A stretch of 64,000 nucleotides of DNA, taken from positions 310,001 through 374,000 of the forward strand of contig JAHDLB010000001.1 in assembly GCA_018432315.1 (NCBI GenBank), written 5' to 3'. Within the stretch, counting starts at the first letter, position 1. Each line of letters starts with the position of its first letter. Source of the stretch: Anaerolineae bacterium (GTDB lineage Bacteria; Chloroflexota; Anaerolineae; Aggregatilineales; Aggregatilineaceae). The notes beneath the pieces are model-generated. The model did not search any database. It was not told the origin of the DNA and saw nothing but the letters and a program-made list of their open reading frames with translations. Below are positions 43,516 to 51,077 of the stretch, in pieces. Both the position numbers and the translations under genes were made by a program.

Positions 43516-44544
43516 ATGCAACGATCAACACGCGAGACGAAACCACAGGCAGCCGCCGTCCAGGGCGAAGACATCACACGCGAGGACCGCGTGATGAAGC
43601 GGGTTTTTCTCTCGCCCGCGGTGATCGTGCTGCTGGCGCTGTCGATTTTTCCTTTGTTTTGGTCGCTTGGAATTAGTTTTACGGATATCTTGCGCGGCGG
43701 CTCGACCCTGCAGCGCGAAGCCCAGTCCAGCGGAGTGGAAGCCTCTGGCTTTTTGGGGCAGGACTTCAACGTTACGCTGCGCAACTACGATCGCATTTTC
43801 GATGACGAGCGCCTGCACATTGCGGCGCGCAACACGCTGTTTTTTGTGTTCGTGGGGGTGACCGTTCAGTACGTGTTCGGCCTGCTGCTGGCGCTGGTGC
43901 TCAACCAGGAGTTCATCGGGCGGGGCATCGTGCGGGTGATCTTCCTGATGCCCATGATGACCATGCCCGTGGTGGTGGGCTACCTGGGGCGCATGATGTT
44001 CGATTCGTACCGCTCGCCCATCGCCGACCTGTACCGCCATTTCGTCGCCTGGTGGGAAGGCGTGCCGCTGATCGGCAGCGAGCTGGACGCGACCCTGCCC
44101 TGGCTGACCAACGGCTCGTGGGCGCGGGGGACCATCGTCCTGATGGATAGCTGGCAGTGGATCCCGTTCGTCACGCTGATCCTGCTGGCCGGCATGCAGG
44201 CGATCCCGGACGACATTTACGAGGCGGCCCGCGTCGATGGCGCGTCGTCGCTGCAAATGTTCTGGCGGATCACGCTGCCGCTGCTCGCCCCGCTGTCGCT
44301 CACGGTCGTCCTGATCCGGGGGCTGGAGATCTTCAAGATCATCGACGTGATCGTCGTCACGACCGGCGGCGGGCCGGGGTCCGCGACGGAGTCGCTGACG
44401 ATGTACATCTACAAGACGGCGCTGACCTTCGGCAATTACAGTTATGCGGCGGCGATCTCGTTTGCGTTGCTCGTGCTGGTGATCATCTTCGCGATGGTCT
44501 TTTTGGGCCTGGGGCGCCGCCTGGTGCCGCGCGGCCTGTATTAG
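43516..44544 (+). CDS. ABC sugar permease (MalF type)
   Basis: This 342-residue protein has six helices after a hydrophilic N-terminus of about 30 residues. The EAA loop is [23 protein letters not shown] without the large insert seen in the other MalF-type protein of this window. [20 protein letters not shown] is a typical MalF/UgpA C-terminal block. The ATG at 43516 was chosen over an upstream in-frame start that would run into the stem-loop. The next permease starts 13 bases after the stop, with AGGAGG between. Confidence 0.9.
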   Translation: MQRSTRETKPQAAAVQGEDITREDRVMKRVFLSPAVIVLLALSIFPLFWSLGISFTDILRGGSTLQREAQSSGVEASGFLGQDFNVTLRNYDRIFDDERLHIAARNTLFFVFVGVTVQYVFGLLLALVLNQEFIGRGIVRVIFLMPMMTMPVVVGYLGRMMFDSYRSPIADLYRHFVAWWEGVPLIGSELDATLPWLTNGSWARGTIVLMDSWQWIPFVTLILLAGMQAIPDDIYEAARVDGASSLQMFWRITLPLLAPLSLTVVLIRGLEIFKIIDVIVVTTGGGPGSATESLTMYIYKTALTFGNYSYAAAISFALLVLVIIFAMVFLGLGRRLVPRGLY

Positions 44545-44557
44545 GAGGAGCTACGCT

Positions 44558-45418
44558 ATGACACGCCGACCGATCTGGCAGACCGTGTTGCTGTATGCTG
44601 TCGTGCTTTTCTGGTGTTTCATCGTGCTCTTCCCGTTCTATTGGCTGGGAACGACGTCGTTCAAACGGCAGCTCGACGCGATCCGGCTGCCGAAATACGT
44701 GCCTTACTACGATTTTGAGCCGACGACCGAACACTGGGATTACCTGATCAACGTGCAGGGCGACGTCACCTGGCGCCACTTCCGCAACAGCCTGATCGCG
44801 GCGTCGGGCGGGACGGGCTTCGCGGTGCTCGTCGGCGCGATGGCGGGCTATGGCCTGTCGCGCTTCCGGTACCGCTGGCCGGTCCTCAACTGGAACAATG
44901 ACAACATCGCGTTCTGGGTGATATCCCAGCGCTTTTTGCCCCCGGCGCTGTTCGTCGTGCCCTTTTTGATCGCGTATACCAACCTGGACCTGATCGACAC
45001 GCACATCGGGCTGATCGTCGCTTACACCATGTTCAACATCCCGTTCGCGGTGTGGATCATGCGCGACTTCTTCAACGGCCTGCCAGCGGACCTGGAAGAC
45101 AGCGCGCGCGTGGATGGGGCCACCCGCTGGACGGCTTTCACGCGGATCGTGCTCCCGTTGAGCGCGCCCGGGCTGGTTTCGGTGGCGATCTTCTCGTTCG
45201 TGTTCTCGTGGAACGAGTATCTCTACGCGCTGATGCTGACCAACTTCGAGGCGATCACGATGCCGATCTTCATCGCCGGGCAGAACACGCAGCGCGGGGT
45301 GGAGTGGTGGTACATCTCGGCACTGGCGATCACCGCCGTGCTGCCGGTCGTGTTGATCGGGCTGCTGTTGCAGCGGTTCATCACGCGCGGGCTGGTTGCC
45401 GGGGCGCTCAAGGGGTAA
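44558..45418 (+). CDS. ABC sugar permease (MalG type)
   Basis: This 286-residue membrane protein has [11 protein letters not shown] near the N-terminus, the EAA-like loop [23 protein letters not shown] and the terminal [13 protein letters not shown], as usual for MalG/UgpE. TAGGAGGAGC precedes the start. It pairs with the preceding permease. It is followed 94 bases later by the transaldolase gene on the same strand, so the latter may be co-transcribed. Confidence 0.92.
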   Translation: MTRRPIWQTVLLYAVVLFWCFIVLFPFYWLGTTSFKRQLDAIRLPKYVPYYDFEPTTEHWDYLINVQGDVTWRHFRNSLIAASGGTGFAVLVGAMAGYGLSRFRYRWPVLNWNNDNIAFWVISQRFLPPALFVVPFLIAYTNLDLIDTHIGLIVAYTMFNIPFAVWIMRDFFNGLPADLEDSARVDGATRWTAFTRIVLPLSAPGLVSVAIFSFVFSWNEYLYALMLTNFEAITMPIFIAGQNTQRGVEWWYISALAITAVLPVVLIGLLLQRFITRGLVAGALKG

Positions 45419-45512
45419 CTACAATCGGCTTCGACCGCGCCGGGCGCGAGGGCCGGTCTGGCCGGATCGCGTTGGCGCGGCTCATTCACGACGAAATTGA
45501 CGAGGACTCAGC

Positions 45513-46148
45513 ATGGCAATCTATCTCGATTCTGCCCAACTCGATGATGTGCGGCAGGCCCGGCAGTTGGGCTTCGTCGCGGCGGTGACGACCAACCCGA
45601 CGCTGATCGCCCAGACCGGGCGGCCTGGGCTGGACGTGCTGCGCGACATTCTGGAGATGACCGCCGGGCCGGTGTTCTACCAGGTGACCGGCGCGACCGT
45701 CGCCCGGCGGCGCGAGCAGGCATGGGAGGCGCACCAGTTCGCGCCGGGCCGGGTAGTGGTGAAGATCCCAGCCACGACCGAGAACATGCCGCTGGCGGCG
45801 GAACTGGCGGCGGGCGGGGTGACGTGCGCCCTGACCGCGGTCGCCAGCCCCGCGCAGGCGTATCTCGCCACGCAGGTGAGCGCGCGCTACATCGCGCCCT
45901 ACGTCAGCCGCCTGACGCGCGACCTGGGCGACGGCGTGGCGATCGTCCGCGACATGGCGCGGCTGGTGGACGGCACGCCGACCGAGATCCTGGCGGCCAG
46001 CCTCAAGACCGTCGACGAGACGGTCGCTGCGTTGCTGGCCGGGGCGCACCACGTCACCCTGCCGCTCGACCTGATCCTCGCGCTGGGCGAGCACGAGCTG
46101 TCTCAGCAGGCCATCGCCCAGTTCAACGCCAGCCTGCAAGAGGCGTGA
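45513..46148 (+). CDS. Transaldolase/fructose-6-phosphate aldolase family
   Basis: This 211-residue small transaldolase (FSA/TalC class) has AVTTNPTLIAQTGR at the N-terminus, the Schiff-base Lys84 in VVVKIPATTE, and SRLTRDLGDGVAIV. It would cleave a ketose phosphate into two smaller parts, a fitting last step after the kinase and isomerase of the divergent operon. GAGGACTC lies before the start. It is convergent with the hydrolase gene, with a 2-base gap. Confidence 0.9.
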   Translation: MAIYLDSAQLDDVRQARQLGFVAAVTTNPTLIAQTGRPGLDVLRDILEMTAGPVFYQVTGATVARRREQAWEAHQFAPGRVVVKIPATTENMPLAAELAAGGVTCALTAVASPAQAYLATQVSARYIAPYVSRLTRDLGDGVAIVRDMARLVDGTPTEILAASLKTVDETVAALLAGAHHVTLPLDLILALGEHELSQQAIAQFNASLQEA

Positions 46149-46150
46149 AG

Positions 46151-46927
46151 CTATAAGCCCGGCCCGGCCAGCAACGCCAGCACCTCGCGGGCGAACAGGT
46201 CCGGCGCGGTGTAGTGGGCGAAGTGCTGCTGGCCGGGCAGCACGGCGATCCGGCTGTTGGGCAGGATGCTGTGCCACGCCTCGACCGTGGCCCGGTTGTG
46301 CGGGGGACTGTCCCCGCCAAGCAGCAGGAGCACCGGCGCGTGCAGGTCCTGGAACCGCGCCGCGTCGAGCCGGTAGGTCTCCTCGACGGCCAGCTCGCGC
46401 GGCACCGTGTGCGCCGCCGCCAGCATGGCCGGGTAATTGGGCGACGCCTTGAACATTGCGAACTCGGCGGCGGGCATGCGGACGATTTCGCGGAAGAAGG
46501 CGGTCACCAGCCCTTCCCGATCCCCGGCATCCAGCAGGGCCTGAAGCCGGGCGACCGAGCCGGGCGGAACGGGATCGGGCGATGGCTCGTACGCGATCAC
46601 GCGGCGCACGCCGGGGATCAGCCGGGCTGCTTCGAGCGCGATCATCCCGCCGAAAGAGTGGCCCAGCAGACTGACCTTGCCGCCGGTCGCGCTCGCGACA
46701 GCGGCCACGTCCTCGAATTCACGCTCGATTGCATAGTGTGCGGCATCGCCGCTCTCGCCGCGCCCGCGCCGGTCGATGGCGCAGACGGTGAACTGCTGTT
46801 CCAGCAGCGGCAGGATTGGCCAGCGGCGGCTCGTGCCGAGCATGCCGTGCACCAGCACGAGCGGCGGGCCGGTTCCGGCCCGCTGGCAGGCGATGAGCGT
46901 GCCATCTCGGGATTCGATTACTTCCAT
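46151..46927 (-). CDS. Alpha/beta hydrolase
   Basis: This 258-residue alpha/beta-hydrolase has LVLVHGMLGTSRRW (oxyanion region), the nucleophile elbow GHSFGG (Ser91), an acid residue probably Asp near LLLLGGDSPPH, and His in PGQQHFAHYTAP. It has no signal peptide. The substrate is unknown; esterases, lactonases and C-C hydrolases share this pattern. It appears to be a single-gene unit facing the transaldolase gene. Confidence 0.88.
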   Translation of the reverse strand: MEVIESRDGTLIACQRAGTGPPLVLVHGMLGTSRRWPILPLLEQQFTVCAIDRRGRGESGDAAHYAIEREFEDVAAVASATGGKVSLLGHSFGGMIALEAARLIPGVRRVIAYEPSPDPVPPGSVARLQALLDAGDREGLVTAFFREIVRMPAAEFAMFKASPNYPAMLAAAHTVPRELAVEETYRLDAARFQDLHAPVLLLLGGDSPPHNRATVEAWHSILPNSRIAVLPGQQHFAHYTAPDLFAREVLALLAGPGL

Positions 46928-47062
46928 GTGGGCTGCTCTCCCTAATCCAGGCGCCGGTCGGCGTCGTTGGGCTGAATTGTTGTAATAGCTCTATACTAAC
47001 ACATGCGCCGCCCGGCGCGGGTGGCGCTGTCGAGAGCGGGAGGCTTGCCCGGCGGGCATCAC

Positions 47063-47192
47063 CTCGTACAGAGCGATCCGCTCGATATGGTCAACATCTC
47101 CGAGCTGAGCCGCGCCACCTTTCGCAAGATGATCCAGAACCTGATCCGGGCCACCGCCTACAACACGTTCGCGCTGCCGCTGGCGGCGGGGC
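47063..47192 (+). pseudogene. Relic of a copper-type P-type ATPase (C-terminal membrane segment)
   Basis: About 43 codons read SDPLDMVNISELSRATFRK followed by MIQNLIRATAYNTFALPLAAG. This matches the stretch after the GDGxND hinge of CopA/CopB-like P-type ATPases (NPLDVVDIIxLSRATYRKM, then QNL, ATGYN and LPLAAG). Upstream catalytic domains and the last helix are absent. The reading frame has no start or ribosome site of its own. The surrounding 332-base gap (46928-47259) contains no other gene that I can support. Confidence 0.7.
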
Positions 47193-47259
47193 GGGTGGCG
47201 TGGTCTAATGGGGGCCGCCGGGGTGGTGCGGCTGCTCTCGTGCATTCAGGCGGAGGTGT

Positions 47260-47958
47260 GTGGTGAAGACGATCGGATTGCTCGGCGGGCTGAGCTGGCA
47301 TTCGTCGCTGGAATACTACCGGATCATCAACCAGGCAGTGCAGGACCGTCTCGGTGGCGCGCACTCGGCGCGCTGCCTGCTGTATTCGGTCGATTACGCC
47401 GAGGTCGACGCGCTCGAACGCGCCGATCGCTGGGACGAGGTGACGGCGATCGTGCTCGCGGCGGCCCAAAGCCTGGAGCGCGGCGGCGCGGATTTCCTGG
47501 TGATCTGCACCAACACCACGCACAAGCTGGCCGGCTCTATCCAGGCCGGGATCGGCATCCCGATCCTGCACATCGCGGACGCGACGGCGCGCGCCATCCG
47601 CCAGCAGGGGATCGAGCGGGTGGGGCTGTTGGGCACGCGGTTCACGATGGAGGAGGACTTCGTGCGGGGCAGGCTGATCCGCGACTACGGGCTGGACGTG
47701 CTGATCCCGCCGGAGCCGGAGCGCGCGCTGGTGAACCGCGTCATCTACGACGAGCTGTGCGCGGGCGTGTTTCGCGACGAGGCGCGCCGCTGCTATCTGG
47801 ACATCATGCGCGGGCTGGTCGCGGCGGGAGCGGAGGGCATCATCCTGGGCTGCACCGAGATCGGGCTGCTGGTGCCGCCGGACGACTGCCCCGCGCCCGC
47901 GTTCGATACAGCCCGGCTGCACGCGCTGGCCGCGGTCGACTTCGCGCTGGCGGAGTGA
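47260..47958 (+). CDS. Aspartate/glutamate racemase family protein
   Basis: This 232-residue cofactor-independent racemase has IGLLGGLSWHSSLEYYR at the N-terminus, Cys83 in ICTNTTHK and the second catalytic Cys near residue 197 in LGCTEIGLLV. GIERVGLLGTRFTMEE lies between them. GTG start with GGAGG upstream; a second GTG one codon later is possible. It may supply a D-amino acid. It is convergent with FucU and shows no operon partner. Confidence 0.92.
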   Translation: MVKTIGLLGGLSWHSSLEYYRIINQAVQDRLGGAHSARCLLYSVDYAEVDALERADRWDEVTAIVLAAAQSLERGGADFLVICTNTTHKLAGSIQAGIGIPILHIADATARAIRQQGIERVGLLGTRFTMEEDFVRGRLIRDYGLDVLIPPEPERALVNRVIYDELCAGVFRDEARRCYLDIMRGLVAAGAEGIILGCTEIGLLVPPDDCPAPAFDTARLHALAAVDFALAE

Positions 47959-47974
47959 CAGGCCGGGCGGTCCG

Positions 47975-48403
47975 TTACTCGCGGATGACGCCCTTCTTCA
48001 GGATCACATTGGCATACAGCGACGTCTCGCCGGTCGCCAGGATCGCGTAAGCCTGCCGCGCGCGGTCGTAGAAAGCGAAGCGCTCCACGTACTCGAAGTC
48101 GGTGAACGGCTCGTGCCGCCGGATGATCGCCCGGTACTCGTCCCAGATCACCGGCGTGAAGTCGTCGCCGGGCACCACTTCCATCACGGCGACCGGTTTC
48201 TCGACGAACGTGTCGAGCGGGAACAGCGCCAGGATCGCGTCCAGCAGGGCGGGGACGCCGTGCCCGTCGGCGCGGACCAGCCGCTGGGCCATGCTGGCGG
48301 CGGGGAAGTTGCCGTCGCCGATCACGAGTTCGTCGCCGTGCCCCATCTCCATCAGGATCTTCAACAGTTCGGGCGATATAATCGAGGAAATGCCTTTTAA
48401 CAT
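47975..48403 (-). CDS. fucU: RbsD/FucU-family sugar mutarotase
   Basis: This 142-residue protein opens MLKGISSIISPELLKILMEM, then GHGDELVIGDGNFPA, the signature of FucU/RbsD pyranases, which interconvert ring forms of fucose or ribose. FYDRARQAYAILATGET near the C-terminus is also typical of FucU. AAGGAA precedes the start. It is the third mutarotase-type enzyme of the window, here without an adjacent transporter on its own strand. Confidence 0.9.
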   Translation of the reverse strand: MLKGISSIISPELLKILMEMGHGDELVIGDGNFPAASMAQRLVRADGHGVPALLDAILALFPLDTFVEKPVAVMEVVPGDDFTPVIWDEYRAIIRRHEPFTDFEYVERFAFYDRARQAYAILATGETSLYANVILKKGVIRE

Positions 48404-48887
48404 GCCCGGTTCCTTGTGTCTGCACGTCACGGGGAACGCACCGCGCGGGGCCAGCCCGTGACGCCCGGATGCCCGCGCCGCCGGCGGACCGGCGCAACGG
48501 CAGGGCCGCCGCACCGTGTCGCGCCCAGGTGACAGTATAGGTGACAACCGGGCGCCCGGCAATCGGCGCGGCGCATTCTGGCTTGTATTGCCGTTGGCCC
48601 ACCGGGTGAGTCCGGTTCGTGAGAAGATTCTATCCTTGTGCAGATTGCCCTATCGAGCAGTATCGTGTAGATTATAATCGTCCTTATCGTGGGCTTACAC
48701 CTTTAGCGCGCAAATATTTATGTCCCACATGAAACAGGACTATTCCGCACATGCTGAGCGTATCGAGTCTGCTGGGCCGTTCCCGGCTGTGAGACGATCT
48801 CAGGGAAAGGAGGCAGCGTTATAGCACGATGGGCTATCCTCTCGACCGCATCAACCGACGTTCGAATTTTCTTTGGAGGGAGAAAAG
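48404..48887 (+). other. Long intergenic region with candidate promoter for the Liv operon
   Basis: This 484-base gap lies between divergent fucU and the Liv binding-protein gene. TTGCCC (48645-48650), a 17-base spacer and TAGATT (48668-48673) form a plus-strand promoter, with TATAAT overlapping at 48673-48678. The leader would be about 205 bases. It includes an inverted repeat TGAGA-CGA-TCTCA (48790-48802), an internal AAAGGAGG (48806-48813) and a small hairpin ATAGC...GCTAT (near 48830). I see no known riboswitch and no gene. Confidence 0.45.
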
Positions 48888-50057
48888 ATGAAACGCATTT
48901 TGGTAGTCGCCGTTCTGCTCTCGATCGTGATCGCCCCGCTCGGATCGTTTGCCAGCGCTCAGGAAGGTGACCCGATCCTCATCGGCCTGCAAGGCCCCAT
49001 GACGGGTGACTATGCTTACGAGGGTCAGGGCTTCGAGAAAGCCGTGCAACTGCTGGTCGACCAGGTCAACGAGGAGGGCGGGCTGTTGGGCCGCCCGGTC
49101 GAGATCGTCATCGAAGATGACGCCGGCGATCCGACCCAGTCGGCGCTGGTGGCCGACCGCATGGTTGACTCCGGCGTCGTGGCCGTGATCGGCGCGTACA
49201 ACTCCACCGCGACCGAGCCGGCTTCCGAGATCTACGCCGAAGAGGGCATCCTGCACATCACGCCGTCTTCGACGGCCACCCGCCTGACGGAAAAGGGCTT
49301 CACGCAGTTCTTCCGCGTGTGCTTCCTGGACGACCGTCAGGCGCTGTTCGCCGTCATGGCGATGGATGAGGTGTTGGGCGCCGAGACGATCGGCATTCTG
49401 CACGACAACTCGACGTACGCCCAGGGGCTGGCCGAGTGGACGCAGGTTTACGCCGAGGAAGCCGGGCTTGAGGTGGCCTTCTTCGACGCGATCAACCCCG
49501 ACGATCAAGATTTCACCCCCATTCTGACCAACATCGGCCAGGCGGGCCTGGATGCCGTATACTTCACCGGCTACCACGCGCAGGGCGGCCTGCTGCTGCG
49601 CCAGACGGCTGAGCTGGGCCTGGACATTCAGTGGATGATGGGCAACGCCAGCAACAACCCCGAGATGGTCGAGATCGCCGGCGTCGCTGCCGCGGCGGGC
49701 ACGTTCATCACCACCGAGCCGCTGCCGCAGGACCTGGAATACCCCGAAGCGGTCGAGTTCGTGGACGCCTTCATCGAGGCGTATGACGAACCCCCGGCGA
49801 GCGTCTGGTGGCTGCTGGCCGCCGAGGCGTTCAACGTGATCGCGCACGCCATCGAGGAAACCGGCAGCACGGACACGGAAGTCCTGGCCGAGTACCTGCA
49901 CAACGACTTCGCCGACTATCCGGGCCTCAGCGGTCCGATCATCGGCTTCGACGAGAAGGGTGATCGCCTGGGCACGATTCACGCCCTGTACGAGATCAAC
50001 GAGGAAGGCGTGATCGCCTACTATCCCGAACAGCCTCAACCCGCGACCGAAGAGTAA
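48888..50057 (+). CDS. Branched-chain amino-acid-type ABC binding protein (LivJ-like)
   Basis: This 389-residue exported receptor has a signal peptide at 1-24 (ending FASAQ). The mature part begins DPILIGLQGPMTGDYAYEGQGFEKAVQLLVDQVNEEGG (read in two pieces), typical of Leu/Ile/Val-binding folds, with SALVADRMVDSGVVAVIGAYNS and GILHITPSSTATRLTEKG. Ligands may be amino acids or other small carboxylates. GGAGGGAG precedes the ATG at 48888. Full LivH, M, G and F genes follow. Confidence 0.9.
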   Translation: MKRILVVAVLLSIVIAPLGSFASAQEGDPILIGLQGPMTGDYAYEGQGFEKAVQLLVDQVNEEGGLLGRPVEIVIEDDAGDPTQSALVADRMVDSGVVAVIGAYNSTATEPASEIYAEEGILHITPSSTATRLTEKGFTQFFRVCFLDDRQALFAVMAMDEVLGAETIGILHDNSTYAQGLAEWTQVYAEEAGLEVAFFDAINPDDQDFTPILTNIGQAGLDAVYFTGYHAQGGLLLRQTAELGLDIQWMMGNASNNPEMVEIAGVAAAAGTFITTEPLPQDLEYPEAVEFVDAFIEAYDEPPASVWWLLAAEAFNVIAHAIEETGSTDTEVLAEYLHNDFADYPGLSGPIIGFDEKGDRLGTIHALYEINEEGVIAYYPEQPQPATEE

Positions 50058-50081
50058 AGAGACTTCACCGGTTGTCAGCGA

Positions 50082-50106
50082 CGGGGGCGGTTTCGCACCG
50101 CCCCCG
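50082..50106 (+). promoter_or_regulatory. Intercistronic stem-loop after the LivJ-like gene
   Basis: CGGGGGCGGT pairs perfectly with ACCGCCCCCG around a 5-base loop, 25 bases after the stop. A T6 run occurs only 12 bases later, too distant for a standard terminator. Confidence 0.65.
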
Positions 50107-50140
50107 CATGGCCTGCCGTTTTTTGGAAAGGCGCGCTTCT

Positions 50141-51073
50141 ATGGAGACTTTTCTTCAGCAACTGATCAACGGACTCACAATCGGCGGTTTTTACGCGGTG
50201 GTCGCGCTCGGCTACACGATGGTCTACGGCGTGCTGAAGCTGATCAACTTCGCACATGGCGATATGTTCATGTGGGGAACCCTGACCGGGTGGGCGCTGC
50301 TCACCACCGTTTTCGCCAGCTTCACCGATATGGACGTGATCGCCATCCTCGCCGCGTCGGTGGTCGTGCTGGCCTTCATCGGCGTGATGGGCATGACGAT
50401 CGAGCGGGTGGCCTACCGGCCCCTGCGGTCGGCGGGCCGCCTGTCGCCGATCATCTCGGCGCTGGGCGCAGCCTTCGCGCTGCAAGCGGTGGCCCGCAAC
50501 GTCTCCGATGCGCGGTGGCGCACGTACCCGGAGGGCCTGCTGGCCGAGCTGCCCAACGTGCAGCTCACCGGCAGAGTGTCGCTGTCGGGGCTGCAAGTGC
50601 TCATGCTGGTGACCTGCGCGGCGGTGATGATCGGCCTGTACCTGTTCGTGCAGCGCACGCGCGTCGGGACCGCCATGCGCGCGGTATCGCTCGATCACGA
50701 CGTCTCGCGCCTGATGGGCATCAACGTCAACCGGATCATCTCGCTGGTCTTCTTCATCGGGCCGGCGCTGGGTGGCCTGGCGGGCCTGCTCATCGGCATC
50801 TATTACGGATCGTTCAACTTCACGCTGGGCTGGGTGTTCGGCCTCAAAGCCTTCATCGCGGCCATCCTCGGCGGCATCGGCAACATCCCCGGCGCGGTGA
50901 TCGGCGGGTTCATCCTCGGCATCAGCGAGACGATGGTCGTGGCCTACGGGCCGGACATCGGGCTGGCGGACGCGTCCGCGTGGAAGGACGCCATCGCCTA
51001 CGTGCTGCTGATCACGATCCTGATCGCGCGGCCCACGGGTATCCTGGGCGAGACGGTCGCGGAAAAGGTGTGA
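50141..51073 (+). CDS. livH: Branched-chain amino-acid ABC permease LivH
   Basis: This 310-residue permease has ETFLQQLINGLTIGGFYAVVALGYTMVYGVLKLINFAHGD (read in pieces), the classic LivH opening. GLKAFIAAILGGIGNIPGAVIGG is the conserved late block, ahead of IGLADASAWKDAIAYVLLI. GGAAAGG precedes the ATG at 50141. It works with the following LivM, G and F products. The next gene begins 4 bases after the stop. Confidence 0.95.
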   Translation: METFLQQLINGLTIGGFYAVVALGYTMVYGVLKLINFAHGDMFMWGTLTGWALLTTVFASFTDMDVIAILAASVVVLAFIGVMGMTIERVAYRPLRSAGRLSPIISALGAAFALQAVARNVSDARWRTYPEGLLAELPNVQLTGRVSLSGLQVLMLVTCAAVMIGLYLFVQRTRVGTAMRAVSLDHDVSRLMGINVNRIISLVFFIGPALGGLAGLLIGIYYGSFNFTLGWVFGLKAFIAAILGGIGNIPGAVIGGFILGISETMVVAYGPDIGLADASAWKDAIAYVLLITILIARPTGILGETVAEKV

Positions 51074-51077
51074 GGCG

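Noticed and set aside
47003-47266. Complete small gene covering the P-type ATPase fragment
   Set aside because: Only the central ~43 codons resemble a protein family. The flanks look random and there is no ribosome site, so it is called a relic.
48680-48887. Long leader of the Liv operon as a possible riboswitch
   Set aside because: It has only short hairpins and an internal AAAGGAGG. No known riboswitch core was recognised, so it is recorded only as a leader.
50082-50123. Full rho-independent terminator between the LivJ-like gene and livH
   Set aside because: The T6 run is 12 bases beyond the stem and the livH start follows closely, so a true stop to transcription is unlikely.
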